Shown: piece after piece, positions 1-12,823 of the stretch
Layout: every line of letters begins with the position of its first letter
How positions within the stretch are numbered: position 1 is the stretch's first letter
Assembly (NCBI RefSeq): GCF_021134715.1
Contig: NC_060020.1
Location: 5,332,001 to 5,396,000, forward strand
Source of the DNA: Daphnia pulex
Taxonomy: Eukaryota; Arthropoda; Branchiopoda; Diplostraca; Daphniidae
DNA: 64,000 nucleotides
Reading direction: 5' to 3'
The notes under the pieces: generated by a model
What the model was told of the DNA's origin: nothing
Seen by the model: the letters and a program-made list of their open reading frames with translations, nothing else
Databases searched by the model: none
Position numbers and translations under genes: made by a program

Positions 1-3000
1 GGGCCAACCCTCCTCCTCCTTCTTCTCTTCTGCTTGGCATTTTTCTTTCTATACAAGCGCTGCTGGACTGTTCTGCTGTGGTATAAATCAAGGTCGTAAA
101 CCAGAGAGCCTCTCTCTCTCTCTCTGCTGGTGGAACACACATTTTCCTTTTTGCGGCGAAATGTTTTTGATCCGCTCCTGGGGTCGTGCCGCCGCGCTCG
201 CGTTAGACACAAGAACCCAAAAAATAGAGAAAGGAACTCTCCTCCAAGCCTATCGGATATATAACAGCCCCATGGTATATACTACACATCGTCTATCTAT
301 CCTTTGGAGAGAAGAGAATAATATCTAAATATATGGCACCCCCGTTTTCCTATCAACCGTAAAAAAACTATACTATAAAAGAAACCAAATTTAAAGGGAA
401 GAAAAATATAAATCAAGACCTCAATGTATTTTTCTTTTTCTATTATATTGAACGCTGTAAAAGATATCAACAACTATATCAAAGTCGATTGAACGCAATC
501 TTTTTTTTCTTTGACATTTTTTCTGATGGGTGACATGACCAAATTTGATACAATTCCACCACCACCATTTCTTTTTTTCGGGTCTTGATGAACGGCCATT
601 CAAGCGAAACCTTGTTTTATATTTATTTCTTCATATTTTTTTTACAGAGATGCAATCAGTCCCGGCCGGGCTGTTGGAAATAAAGTTGCGTCGCATACGC
701 CATCGGCTGAAAGTCTCCAAAAAGATGCGGTGGTGAGACCTTGATCGCCATTTCGCCTTGATGGTCACACATACATAATCATATCGGCTTGTTGCTGGCT
801 GGCTGGCTGGCTGCTGCCGTCTTAATTGGCTATTGGCTTTGAATCACGGCCGCGTGAAACGACGGCTGATTGTAAACGTCCTTCCATACTACACCACACA
901 ACATTGTCGGGCGTGTGTATATCTCTCCGCGCCACTGGCGATCGGCTAGATGGAAAAATGACGGAGCTCTTTTCTCTCTCTCGAGCTGCTGCTGAACTGC
1001 TGCTGGCCCAAAAAGTCATTTTCAATAGCTATTCGCCTTGAGGTCGTTCAGTCTCTGCTGTATGCGCTTAATTGACTATGGCACACACACAATCAACAAG
1101 CCCCTTCTATTAGACTTCACCCCCCTCTCAGACGAGAGTCCATTGATCCGTTTGTACTGAGCCGGGCGCCCAGCAGCAGCATTTGATACGCGATGAATAG
1201 CATCCCATATCGCCCAGTTACAACAACTTGAAAATGGAAAATGATCTCTCTGCTCTGCGCTTCTATATTATGTAACAACGTATGTATAACGTCTAGCTGG
1301 ACTGCAGTCTGAGGAGGATCAATTCGATATAATATCCATCTCCCGGTTGATAACGCACTGTGCTGGGCGGAGAGATTATGAACCGAGACTCTTTGGCGCT
1401 CTGCTGTGTACTTGGCGTATCAGGTATTTATTTCAAAAACAGTGTACAAGAGAGAGCACGATATCATACATATAGATTATGTTTTCCGTGTGTTGTTCGG
1501 CACTGTGTGTCTAATACAACAGCAGAGCATTGAGGGGAGGGGGTGGGGGGATCACTTGATACTACCGGGCAAAGTGCACATCATCATGGCAAAGAAGAGT
1601 CGTCATCACACACACACACACGAATGGGATTCGAGTCACTGAATGTTTCCTAGTCTCCTGGTAAACATGCTGTGTGAGTTCCTTGTACATCGCGTTGCTA
1701 TGGTTTCACTCCTCCTCTCTATATGAAACACATCCATGGTAGACGGGCGGACGGGCGGGCTGGATGGAAGTTATACACACACGACGCTGAAATAAATAAG
1801 CTGCTGCCTGATGAAAAACTGGCTGGTGGAGAGAGAACAGAGAGCTTGTTTCTGGCTGCTGATATATAGTACTCCGTGCCGCCCTCTGATACATATATAA
1901 TATGCTTTTATTATGTGCTGTGTGCTGCTGCTCCCCCCCTGCGAGTGTAGCCAAGTTGAATATGTCTACTATAGCCCCGGCGTCCTATTCTTATTAAATG
2001 TTGGATGGGAGAGACTGTATAGAGTGCGTCCTAGATGCACCCAACAACAACATGTGTTGTTGTTGTTGGGGGTCCTCGACTGCCAACTTTGTTCTGCGCT
2101 GCCTCCACACTAAACTGTATTATGCATCTCTCTCTTCTCTATAGCGACTGACTAGTCAAGCTGAGAGTTTATATACGTACAAGAGAGAGAGAGAAACATG
2201 AGCCCCGTCTATTGAACCGTATGCACCGGAGCAAAAAGTTGGCCTCCAGCCCTGGGATATCTAGAGTAGTAGATCCTCTGATGGAAGAAAAAGAAGAGAA
2301 TCTAAAGTTCAGCTGATACTTTAGACGTAGAGGTAAACAGTGTAGATACCGAGTAAGGGATCTATTTCCGCTCGTTATTCAATCGAAAATCAACTTTTGG
2401 GTTTTTTTTCATATTTTTCTCCGGTTTTATCTTTTTCTGAGAAGACCCGAATTGGGGTTATTAGATATTCTCTCTTTTTATATTCACCGTTATCGTCTGC
2501 TGGTAGAAATGTTGCTGTGTACAAAATGCTGGTATAAATAAATATCCATACGATTAAACACACAATGCGAATGGCGTGTGTGTGTCGCGCACCTGGCACC
2601 TCACCTGCGTACATACACTTGAGTCGCCATAGAATTTAATTCCCAACACATTTTTCCTTCCATCTTTTTGGTGGTGGGTGTGTGGGGGCGACGATATGAC
2701 GAAATGAGAATATCTGGCACGGCCGATATATAATAACATCGACTCGAAATAAAACATTTCGAGCAGCACAATATATGACTCATCGTTGGATGGAAATGAA
2801 TAAGAGGGTATCTAAAAACAATAGCCAACCCCCCACTCCTTCATAGCCAAGACCTTTTTTTTTTGTTTTAAATGTGCAATATCTTGAAAACAATAGCCAA
2901 CCACTACATCTTTAAAAAAAAAATAAATAAATAAAAATAAAAAGGGATAAGACATTCACACACAATCGGAGGCGGCGGCTGAATTGAATGGATATCCACG

Positions 3001-6000
3001 GGCAAATGTTCTGGAGATAACAAAAGGGCCCGACACACACAGCCAGAGCCCAGAGAGAAGAGAAGAGAAGAAGATTTTTCATAAAAAAAAGGATATGGCA
3101 GAGAGTCTCATGCACAATGGGGCTGGCAACGCGCGTCACTCAAACCATTTCTTTTTTGTTTTGTCTGCGCATATTTTGATTTTTCTCTCGTTGCGATATA
3201 GAAGAACCCCCCCTACTGGAAATAAAAAAGGGAAAATGTTATTTATATGCACAACTGGCATTTTTGTGGAATTATAACAAACATTTTTTATTTTTTCCTT
3301 TTTTAATCCTGCGGAGAGATTTGTGACACACACACACATTTCGGTCCCCGCCCACCACCACCAGCAACTGCCGCAGAAAATGACTCACTGCGGATTTCAC
3401 TGGAAGCGGATCTGTCACTCTGGAAATTCATAGAAAAATTTTGGGATTTACATGTAAATTTCGATTCCGTCTGTCATGGATTTTTCGAGTCGTACATATC
3501 CATCACAAATTTTTTCTTGAAATGAAAAAGAAGAAAAAAAACCCACTCAAAATTAGGGCAATTTGGCAACTTCTTCAGACGTGGAAAGCAATTAAATTAG
3601 CATATAGCGTAAAAATTTGAAGGTAGAAAAAAAAAAATGTTTCGCACTCTGTGATTAAGGCGCATAAAAATTGTATCATTCCGTATGATATTTATCTTCA
3701 AGTCTAATTATAGGGGTTATACACTCTCTTATTTCCCCCCACCACCACCACCACACGATCACTCATTATACACATTTCTGACCGGATTGTGTAGATGACT
3801 ATGAAAACTTGTCGCCAGCGGGTCGAATTCGCCTAGTTTGAAATAGATCAAAAATGATTTAGACTCGTTTTTGGTAGAAAGAGAGAGAGAGACCCCGCAA
3901 AAGTAGTTAGACAAAGTCGACTCTCGGATGATGATGATCTGGAACGATATAATATTATACACACGCGCCGTTGGGAGATCTCTGCTGAACTTTTGATTAT
4001 AATAAGCGACCACCACCGCACGCTACTATATACTATATAGACTACATTTTGTGCTGCAACAACAACAACAACAACTTGCGGGTGACTCCCCTTTAATGAC
4101 TTGCTCTCTCTACCTACTTAATATGTGTGTACATCATCATATAGTAGTGTATATTTTTTCTTCTGGTTTATATTCGCCTGGTGGTGCATATGTATATAAC
4201 AGCAGCGTGCTGAGTATGCATATAGCAGCCGCAACTGCATTACCAATTTTTTTTGTTTTATATTTTTTTATTCTCATTTGGAAAACAACAAAAAATGGTG
4301 GACGGACGGGGGGCCCTTCAGCTCGTGCGCCCCCAAAAATAAAAAAGATGAGGAAAGAAAATAACAAGTTTTTCCTATTACAATAAGCCCCCCCCCTCCT
4401 CCTCCCCTCATCCATATAACTACTACCATCATCATCTTTAATGATTATTCATGAAAATTCTTGGGGAATAACAGAGAAAAATGGGCGCCTTTTGATTTAA
4501 AAAGTCGATCGCGGGGGGTTCGTCAGCGGCAGTTGTTTTAAAATAATCTCGAATAAATAGGGATGAGGGCGAAAAAAAAAGAACCTAATATTCATTGAAT
4601 GTTGTGTGTGTCATAATAACAACATCGATTTCCTTTCTTTCGACAACAATGTGGAAATAATTATTCCACGTTTGCCGTCTAGAAAAAAAAAGAGTAGGGC
4701 CTCATTAAGGCTATGGGAAATTCCCCCCGTTCGGCTTCTTTTTGTTTTCTTCGTTCGTTCGTTTTGGTTTTTTGTCCTTTGTGGTACACATGAATTAAAG
4801 ATTTTTTCGCGTGAAAAATACGAGTAGCGCATTTTTGATTATCGGGTGGACAATCCACTGGCATTTGTTATATAACCCATGTAAGGATCGCGAATTTTCC
4901 AGACATGAAAATTACGTGAACCGGTTTTTTCGCGATTTATTTGGATAACCTTTCTCTTATTGACTCGTAACAGATGACTCGAGAGAAAAACAACAAAACA
5001 TTTGATTCATTGAAGAAATAAAAAAATAGAATTTCTTTTCTAGTTCAAAATATTTTTTTTGAAAAAAAGGAAGAAATTGTTTTTTTATTTTAGTTTTTTT
5101 CCTCGAGGGGCAAGAACACGGGAACTAATGGGGTTCTCTTCTTTTTCCTCTCTCGCATTTAAAGTGCGTGTGTGTCGACGGTTTAATGACGTGGTAAACT
5201 GTTCGTTTTGGGTTGAAGTAGAAAAATAAATAATTTTCGAGAAAATTGTGCCGAACGGCATCGCCGTCTTCCTTTTATTTTATTTTCAGGAGAAGAATAA
5301 TTTGAGTTCCAAAAAATTTGGACCGATGGCGAAATTTAAATACGGTTGTCTGCAGATGGTTTCGATATGATTTTAACGAGACACACCCGAGTCTCCACCA
5401 CACCCATAAATGGCCAAAAGGAATTTGATTTCAATTTTTTCCAGTTGAAACATGTGAACCGAAAAAAAAAATCATTTGAATCGGATCCAAATTTTTTTAA
5501 TTTTGTACAATTTCATGTCCAAGCTAATCGTAACGAAAATTCGGGGTCGACATGTTAATTTGCGTCCTTCATGTGAAAAAAAAAATCCGGTAATATTTAT
5601 TTAAAAAAGAAAAAAAACTTTCCTTTTCCATAATAAAATAAAGAAAAAGAAAAAGGAAAAAAAAAAGGTACCACCACCACAGTTGTTGAGTTAATGCGTT
5701 CGGTTGTTGGCAGTTGGCCGGAGCCCCATTTTCCCGTCTCATTTTATTTTTCTTGTATGTTTGTAATTGGCGCCGACGAAAAGTCATCAGCATTTTTCCC
5801 CCCTCCTGACGCAGCGCGTAAATAGTCTCCTCATATTTAGGAAAAGAAAATCACATACAAAGAAAAAGAGAAGAGAAAAAGAAGAAAAAAAATAACAATC
5901 GTTTTAAATGGGACTCGGGACGGACGATAATGAGAATGTCTATTTGGTGGATCTTTTCCAAAACAAAAAAAAAATGTGTACACGTACATTTATTTATTTA

Positions 6001-9000
6001 TTTTTTTCTACAACAACAACAAGACCGGACATTGTTGCCTTTTATCCTTCCTTTGCGTGCAATCAAGAATGCGCTGCACGTCCCGATGAGAGAAGAAGAA
6101 AAAAAAAGGATATTTAAATGAACATGGAAGAGAATAATAAATAAGGTAAGAGGGGAGGGAACAGGTTCGTGATTATATGGAGATGACAATCGCACGACGG
6201 ACTTATAAGGGCTCTATATCTTGTCAGTGACACACGCCGATAGATGTTTTAAAAATGCGGCGGTGGCGCAAGAGTTCCTTTTTTATTTTCTTTTATTTTT
6301 CCAACCCAAATAATTCCATCATTCATTGGAAAAATTTAAAATAAAAGGTGGAAATGTTTTTTTTGTTTTTTGTTTTTTATTTTCGGAAAAATCTTTTTTT
6401 TTTTGTTTCTATGTGCACGTCGTATCGTCCGCTATAGAAATAATAATCCTATTTTTATTCTTTTTCGTATATAATTGCGTAGATATCGCCTGCCGGGGCC
6501 GGGCCTTATTCTATGGAAAAATAACGAACCCTGAGCTATTATATAGTCCCCCCTCCCGTGCCCACCTCTTAAAAATATCGGATAGGAAAGGGGGGGGGGG
6601 GGAGGATGGATGGAAACTGATTATAAAGGGACATAAAAAAATGCACACAGCATGTTTCAATCAAAAATTCCATATCCACTTTTTTCTTTTTAGAGAGGGG
6701 GGATTTTTAATTTATTTTGAAATGAATCGACAAATTCAGGAGATTGTCTTCTCTATACTATTCCTATTGTTTAACCCCTCAACATATTTCTAACGTAAAT
6801 ATTTTCGTTTGTCGTTTGGAATAAAATAAAAATGCTGGGATTCTCGGATCGGGAAAAAAACACAACAAAAATTGAACACGCCGAGCGCATATCATTCGAC
6901 GCGGATCGTCGTAGGAAAAAAAAAAACTTTAAAAACATTTTGTTTTTTCCCGAAAGGAACTTCCAATCCGTCGCGGTGCGTCGAGGAAGGCGGAGCCGGT
7001 CGTGTGCTCGAGTCGCGTGATATACCTCCCCCTCGAGCAACACAGACACGGCAATTTCAAAAAATAAAATAAATTATAATATTTTTTTTTTCTTAAAAAA
7101 AAAAAAAAGATTGGCAAAAGAAAAAAAGAATAAACTTTTTTTTTTTTACTGAAATTGATGATGGGTTCCCTCCCCCCGGCCTATATATTTTTACAATGGG
7201 ACGGACGGACAAAAAAAAAACCGGTCCTTTCATTTTCCTTTTTACCTGTACACCAAATTTTGTTATTTTATTTTTTTGAAATGGAAAATGGAAAAAGGCC
7301 CATGAGAAAAAGAGGTAATTTTCGAGTGAATTGCAATTTCGGAAACCAATCAAGAAAGCGCAGGCCTAAAGGTAATTTTTCTTTTTTTAGGGTTCTATAC
7401 AAACCGACCCGGCGATGCGCGGAGCGAAGGAGGAGATTTCATTCCGAGAAATGCCCTCACAAATATCGTCTCATTTTACCTGTTTCCATCCGTCCAGAAT
7501 TCGGGGAAATCGAATGCCGCTTTTTGATGATGGATGTCTGGCGTCGATAGAGGAACACCTTGCGACGATATGGCCAACATATTTTTATCCGTTGCAATCA
7601 ATTGGCGCCACAGAAATAAATTTCGTATTTTACGATAGACGCCCCCAAGTCCTCCTGCTGTGGGGGGGGGAAGGAAGCCTATAGAAAGACACGGTAAAAA
7701 GGAAAAAAAAAACATTGTTTGAACTTTTGCTTTATACACGTCAGCCACTCCCATTTGATCATGATTTTCCCGAGAATTTCATTTTATTTTATTTTATTTT
7801 TTTGTGAAGAAAAACCATAAAAGAAATAAAAACGGACCCGACAACAAAATGTCGTGTACACATTGTTTGCTTCGACGCAAAACTTTATTTTTTTTCTGAA
7901 AAGGAACTTTTTTTTCTTCTTTTCTTTTTTCCTCTTTTTATGATTTTTGTTTTCCAGCAGGAAAGAAGCGATTCAATTGTTTTACTTTTTCTCTCTCCCC
8001 CCCCCCCCCCACTATATACCAACCTCGCCCGTGTTAATTGAAGGGGGAAATGCGCAGTCGGGCATGAAACTTTTGTTTCTTCTTCTTCTCCCGAGTTGTA
8101 AGAGGCGTGAGAAACGTTCAAAAAATTACAAAAATCCTTGAAAAATAAAAACCAGAGAGAAATGCAATTTATTAATTCCGAAATGTTTGTTATTTGATTG
8201 ACGTCATCTACAAGGTCCCCCCCCTCACTATTTTCATTTCTCCCTTTACGCTAATGATCTCTTTCTGTTTACCAACTGATTACACAAATCCATAAAAGAA
8301 AAATAATAATTTCGTTGGCCGGATTCTTATCGCGTCTTCTCAAATGTCCGTAAGGCGCCAGGCGATTTCAAATCACGACGGGAAAACACAAAACGTGCAG
8401 ATGTCAATCACCGTCACTTTTTTTCATCCGTGTTGCGACTCGTACACCATTCTCTCTTTTTTTTTTCTTCTTTTTCAAATGTGAAAAAAAAAACAATTAT
8501 TTTATCCAATCTCTCCAATCGAAAATGGCATTAAAAATGTCGTGAAATGTTTTATCCCATTCAAGGTTTGTATTACAATCAATTCCCATTTTGAGGCGAA
8601 AAAACGTTCAAAACTATAAATTTTTACCACTTTTCCTTCTTCTTAATCTTCTTTTTTCTGGGGGAGGGGAGGGGGGCGAAATGGTTGTTTTTATTTTACA
8701 GGTGAATTTGAGAGAAAAGATAATTGACAAAGAAATAAAGATGGGGGGAGGGGATTAAACAAGGCCAACGACGTATCACAGCACCTTTCTCCACACAAAC
8801 ACACAAAAGGAAGTGAATCAAACAATAATAAGAAAAAAATAAACCCTAATTAGAAAGAAATAGAGAAAAACAACAGCAGCAGCAGCAGCAGCCCCGATCT
8901 TCCAAAACAACAAAAATGGTTGTGTGGGGGGGAGAGACAAGAAAACCCGTTTTAATAGAGACGACAAAAATCTGTGTGTGTGTTACTTTTTTTCCCCCCA

Positions 9001-9017
9001 TTTTGTGTGTGACTATA
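1..9017. other. Gene-poor low-complexity region
   Basis: No open frame here looks like a conserved protein; the longest ones are Phe/Lys-rich translations of T- and A-rich DNA and many begin at TTG or GTG. The stretch is full of simple sequence: CT repeats near 109-125, CA repeats near 1605-1620 and 3330-3345, CAA repeats near 4058-4073, a 14-base C run at 7997-8010, and a CAG run near 8873-8891. It could be intergenic DNA, regulatory DNA, or a long intron or UTR of a gene off the left edge. I cannot tell which. Confidence 0.6.
7997..8010. repeat. Poly-C homopolymer
   Basis: A run of 14 C bases directly after a CT-rich stretch. It is one of several long C/G runs in the window (also at 14.8, 39.4 and 51.1 kb). 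Confidence 0.9.
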
Positions 9018-9023
9018 TTTATT
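9018..9023 (-). terminator. Polyadenylation signal of the Gln-rich gene
   Basis: AATAAA on the minus strand (TTTATT on plus), about 80 bases past the stop codon at 9103-9105. It is the first such hexamer downstream of the gene, so the 3' UTR is probably short. Confidence 0.45.
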
Positions 9024-9102
9024 AATTATTATTATTTTTTTGTTGTGTTTCAATTGATATTTATATAGAAGAGGGACGATAAAAATGAGACTTTCGAGAT
9101 CA

Positions 9103-12100
9103 TCAAATATGAAAGGCCATCAGTGAAGACGAAGACGACGGGTGGTTGTTGTTGTTGTTGTAGTGGGGTGTTTGTTGGAGGATAAGTTGATCCAGTGAAA
9201 CGGATGAATCATTCCATCGCGTCCAACTCTCTTGCTGCTGTTGCTGTTGGAAAACAACAGATGACGGAGCCGGGCAACCGTGTCTGGCGGCCATCATGGA
9301 TGTTTGCGTAGTAGTGTAAGGAGCCCATCGCTGGACTGGAAACTGATTCGATCGAGACGGGCAACAATGACATCCCGACGACTGTTCCGTCGTCATTGAA
9401 ACTCTGGCACGGGCAGCTTCTGCTAATTCAAAAGAAATAAAAAGATAATTATAACTTTTCTTTTGTAATACATTATTTTCGTAATAACTAATCCCCCCCC
9501 CCCCCCGAAAAATTCCCTTTTACATCACATGACCCACATCCCGTTTTTCAAGTGAAAACGAGTCCTCGTCGGTTGGTTGTTGTGAAATTATCGTTCGACG
9601 GGAAAAGGTTGCGGTACCCACCAACCAACGTAATCAAGTAAAAAATCAAAAGAAAAAAAAAAGGCGGTCAAGATGATGATGAGGGATGTTATATATCCCC
9701 CCTCTGGTCCACAACAGGAAATGGTTGAAAGCCACCGTGTCCCAAAAGAAAAAGAATTTTGGTTGATGACGAATTCTGCGGTTATTTTAATTCCTTGTGT
9801 TGTTACTCTAACTACCCCCCTCTTGTACATAAAAATAAATGTATTTTTCCTTCTCTTTTTCTTTCGGGAGAGAAGCCTCAGGACCGCAATCAACTTAATA
9901 ATTCTACGTTAAAGAAGAAGAAGAAGAAGAAAAAAGCCTCCCGGTGATTTCTCAGAAAACGATCACGAATTTTCAGTTATTTTTCTTTCGAGGGGAAAAA
10001 GGGAACCTGATGGCGCGTGAAATGAAATCAAGGTCAGTTCACTTGTTTTCAACTTCCTTTACGTCACGCCGGCGTTCCACGGTCCCAAGGTAATGAGAAA
10101 GCGAATGCAACAACAACAACAACAACACGATCTCATCATTAGCGACGCCTACCTCGACGTCTTGAGCGCAGAAATTACTTTTCTCTACCAATGACGCGAA
10201 ACAAAAAGACTAGTTTCCCAATTATTTCAGCCAAGTTGCGCACTGCTGGCTTCCTGTCCATCAACTTGTTGTTTAGAACAGAAAATTATTCCAGAAAACA
10301 ATAAACAAGAAAAGCTTTTTCGTTGTTTTTGAGTGAAACTTAATCAGGCTTAGTTCCTGCTTTCAAAGAAGATTCAGACATTCAATCTAGGTTGGATTTT
10401 TGGAAGGGAAAGGAGAAATCAGTCAAACGGAATCATTTTTTGGCTGGGAGATGTTAATCACCTTCAATGTGTTTCACAGAAGCGCAGTGTCTCCCCCCTT
10501 CATATCAAGTGACGAGTGTGGAGGGGGGATAGTAGAGCCCAAATTTTCTTTTTCGTTGAAGACTTGACCACACGCAGGAAATCGATCCTCGACCAGAAAA
10601 AAAAGGGAGGAAATCTCCAATAGACGACGACCCTCCCTCGTATTCAATTTTCAAAAAATGAAAGAGCTTCCCTTATCTCAAGATGGTCGGATAAGAGTTG
10701 GAGCCCTTAAAAATAAAAGATAAAAAACCATCAAGTGACCTCTCCCTCTTTCAAATAAATACAAGACAGGAAATGCCTGTTTTGTGTGGAATATGGACCG
10801 ACTGCGTTAATGAATTTGGGAGAGAAGAAAAAAAAATTGATTGTAGCAATCAGTTTTTGTGGAACAATGGGAAACTTGTTTCCCAGATGACATTCGAATG
10901 ACGATAGCCATTTACAGATGACCCATCCGAATTTGGGCAAAAATTCCAATTTAAGACACGACACACACACAAATCGAATCAGAAAGTTGAATCTCTCTCG
11001 AAGACGAAAGAAAGAAAAGGAGTTCATTAAAAAGAAATTCTCTTTTATTTTTTTAATGAATCTTAAAATGAACTTTTTTCTTTTTCTAAGTTAAAATGAA
11101 AATCCGGTCGACATTTCCGTGACGAAATGCCGTTCGTCGATCCTATTATGCGATAGAGAGAAACTTTTTTCTTTCTTTCTTTCTTTTCAATTCCGGACAA
11201 AGTCGGATGCAATCGTCACAGACTTTGCTGCTGCTACTGCTGCTCTACGGTTATTAATAAAATGGTAAATAAATGGGACCGACGTCTGTCGCACAGTCCA
11301 TTTCTTTTGATGAATACTGACGGGCACAGCACAGCGGGTGGAATAATTGAATAAACGGGGTGGAGGGAGGGTGGGGTGGGGGAGAATTTTTCCTAAAAGA
11401 GAGAGATGCGTGTCACGGTGCGCAGTATATAACGGCGGGGTGTGTGTCACATGGCCGTGACGTGTCTCGTAACGAGGCGCGGAGAATAATAATGAAGCCG
11501 ATCCTGTATGCAACGTCACGAACATCCTCCCCTTCTTGCATTTAAAATTAAACCTTAGACTTATACCCCATCGCTTGCGGATATATATAATAATCAAATC
11601 GAATTCGTGCATACAACAACCTTTCTTTCCTTTCACAAGACATGCTTTATCCATCCCCCCCCCCTCTCATCCGGACGATTGTGTCATCCATTTGTGAACA
11701 ACATTTTCCCACTCGGAATAAATTAAAAAAAAAAAATGATGTTTATTTATTTACCTGCTGGACGAGGATGTTGAGGAAGAGCTGTTGGTTTCACATGTTG
11801 TTGGTTGAATTTCAACTGTTGTTGCTGACGGATCAGAGACCATTGCGGCTCTGCGATGGACGTCCAATTGTTGTTGGCCGGATGAACAGCCGTACGATAA
11901 GAGGTGATGGGACTAGATGCCGACGGATGCTGTTCAGAATCCGTTCCACGGCCGCTGTCTTCCGAGCTGGATGAGCTGACGGGTGCAATGTTCATCACAA
12001 AGTATCCGCAATCCGGCCGGAATTGAAATTGTTGTTGACTCGATTGTTGTTGCTGCTGCTGCTGCAGCAAAACCTGGTGGTGGTGGTGAGCTGTTCTGAC

Positions 12101-12823
12101 TGCGGGATTCCATTGCTCCTGCTGCTGCTGTTGTTGTTGCCTTTGTCTCGTTGGTGGTGACTGGCTCACTACGGCCGGAAGAGTCGGTGGGGGAGGAGGT
12201 CGACGTGCAATCAAAAGCAAAGGCTTGGCGCCGGGCGGAGGCCGAGTCACGCGGGGTAAATCGTATTCGATGGAGCAGTCAACCGTCAATGGCTGAGAAT
12301 AATCTTTTAAAGGATCCAGGGACAAAGGCCTTGATGATGACGAAGAAGAAACCGATGGATATTGCTGCTGCTGCTGGATCATTCTTCCGGGATGACACGA
12401 GGCGTAGAGACTCTGCTGAAGTTGAGCGATCCGCTGAGACACTTTACCGCTAGAGGCGGCCGGAATCGCTTCCGTCAAAGCATCTTCCAACTTCTTCCGT
12501 CTAGAAGCACGTTGGCTACAACTAGCGACGGCCTGTTGTTGAGGCATTATAAACTGCTGATGATGTTGTTGTTGTTGTTGACTACTGCCGTATACCGTTG
12601 CTGTAAACTGGTCCACTGGCTGATGACAAGGAAGTTGTTGGTACTGATGGCTACTGCTGTTGTTCAGTTCCATAAACGAAAATGAATTCGGGTGATGTAG
12701 AGGAGCTGATGGCCGGCTGAAATGATGGTGAGGATAAACGACGGGCAACGAGGAAGATCCAGCCACTCCACCGCCGGTCGCCATCAAATTCAAACTTGGC
12801 ACCGCACAACAAATCGCGCTCAT
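9103..12823 (-). CDS. Gln/His/Ser/Pro-rich protein, unknown function
   Basis: Two coding exons are visible: 12823-11755 and about 9422/9419-9103, joined across a 2.3-kb intron with a GTAAAT donor and a TAGCAG tandem acceptor. Both acceptor choices keep the frame and give 462 or 461 residues. The protein is low-complexity, with many Gln, His, Ser and Pro runs, so it is probably disordered and could be a nuclear or scaffolding protein. Two stretches are not repetitive: a basic/helical segment near residues 105-150 (containing SRRKKLEDALTEAIP and VSQRIAQLQQSLYA) and a segment near 185-210 (SIEYDLPRV, then GAKPLLLIARRPPP). An acidic/Ser patch, EDSGRGTDSE, follows near residue 295. I do not recognise the family. 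The ATG at 12823 is the first in frame, but extra upstream exons are possible. Confidence 0.7.
9423..11754 (-). other. Intron of the Gln-rich gene
   Basis: Bounded by a GTAAAT donor and a TAGCAG acceptor on the minus strand. Inside are AT-rich and CAA-repeat sequence (near 10109-10126) and no open frame that resembles a protein. The C run near 9492-9506 is another homopolymer. Confidence 0.6.

Noticed and set aside
6326..6793. 155-codon plus-strand frame
   Set aside because: Starts at TTG and translates T-rich DNA into Phe-rich sequence; no protein-like conservation or composition.
12151..12685. Two plus-strand frames of about 100 codons
   Set aside because: They lie antisense to the Gln-rich exon and result from its CAG/CTG-type repeats.
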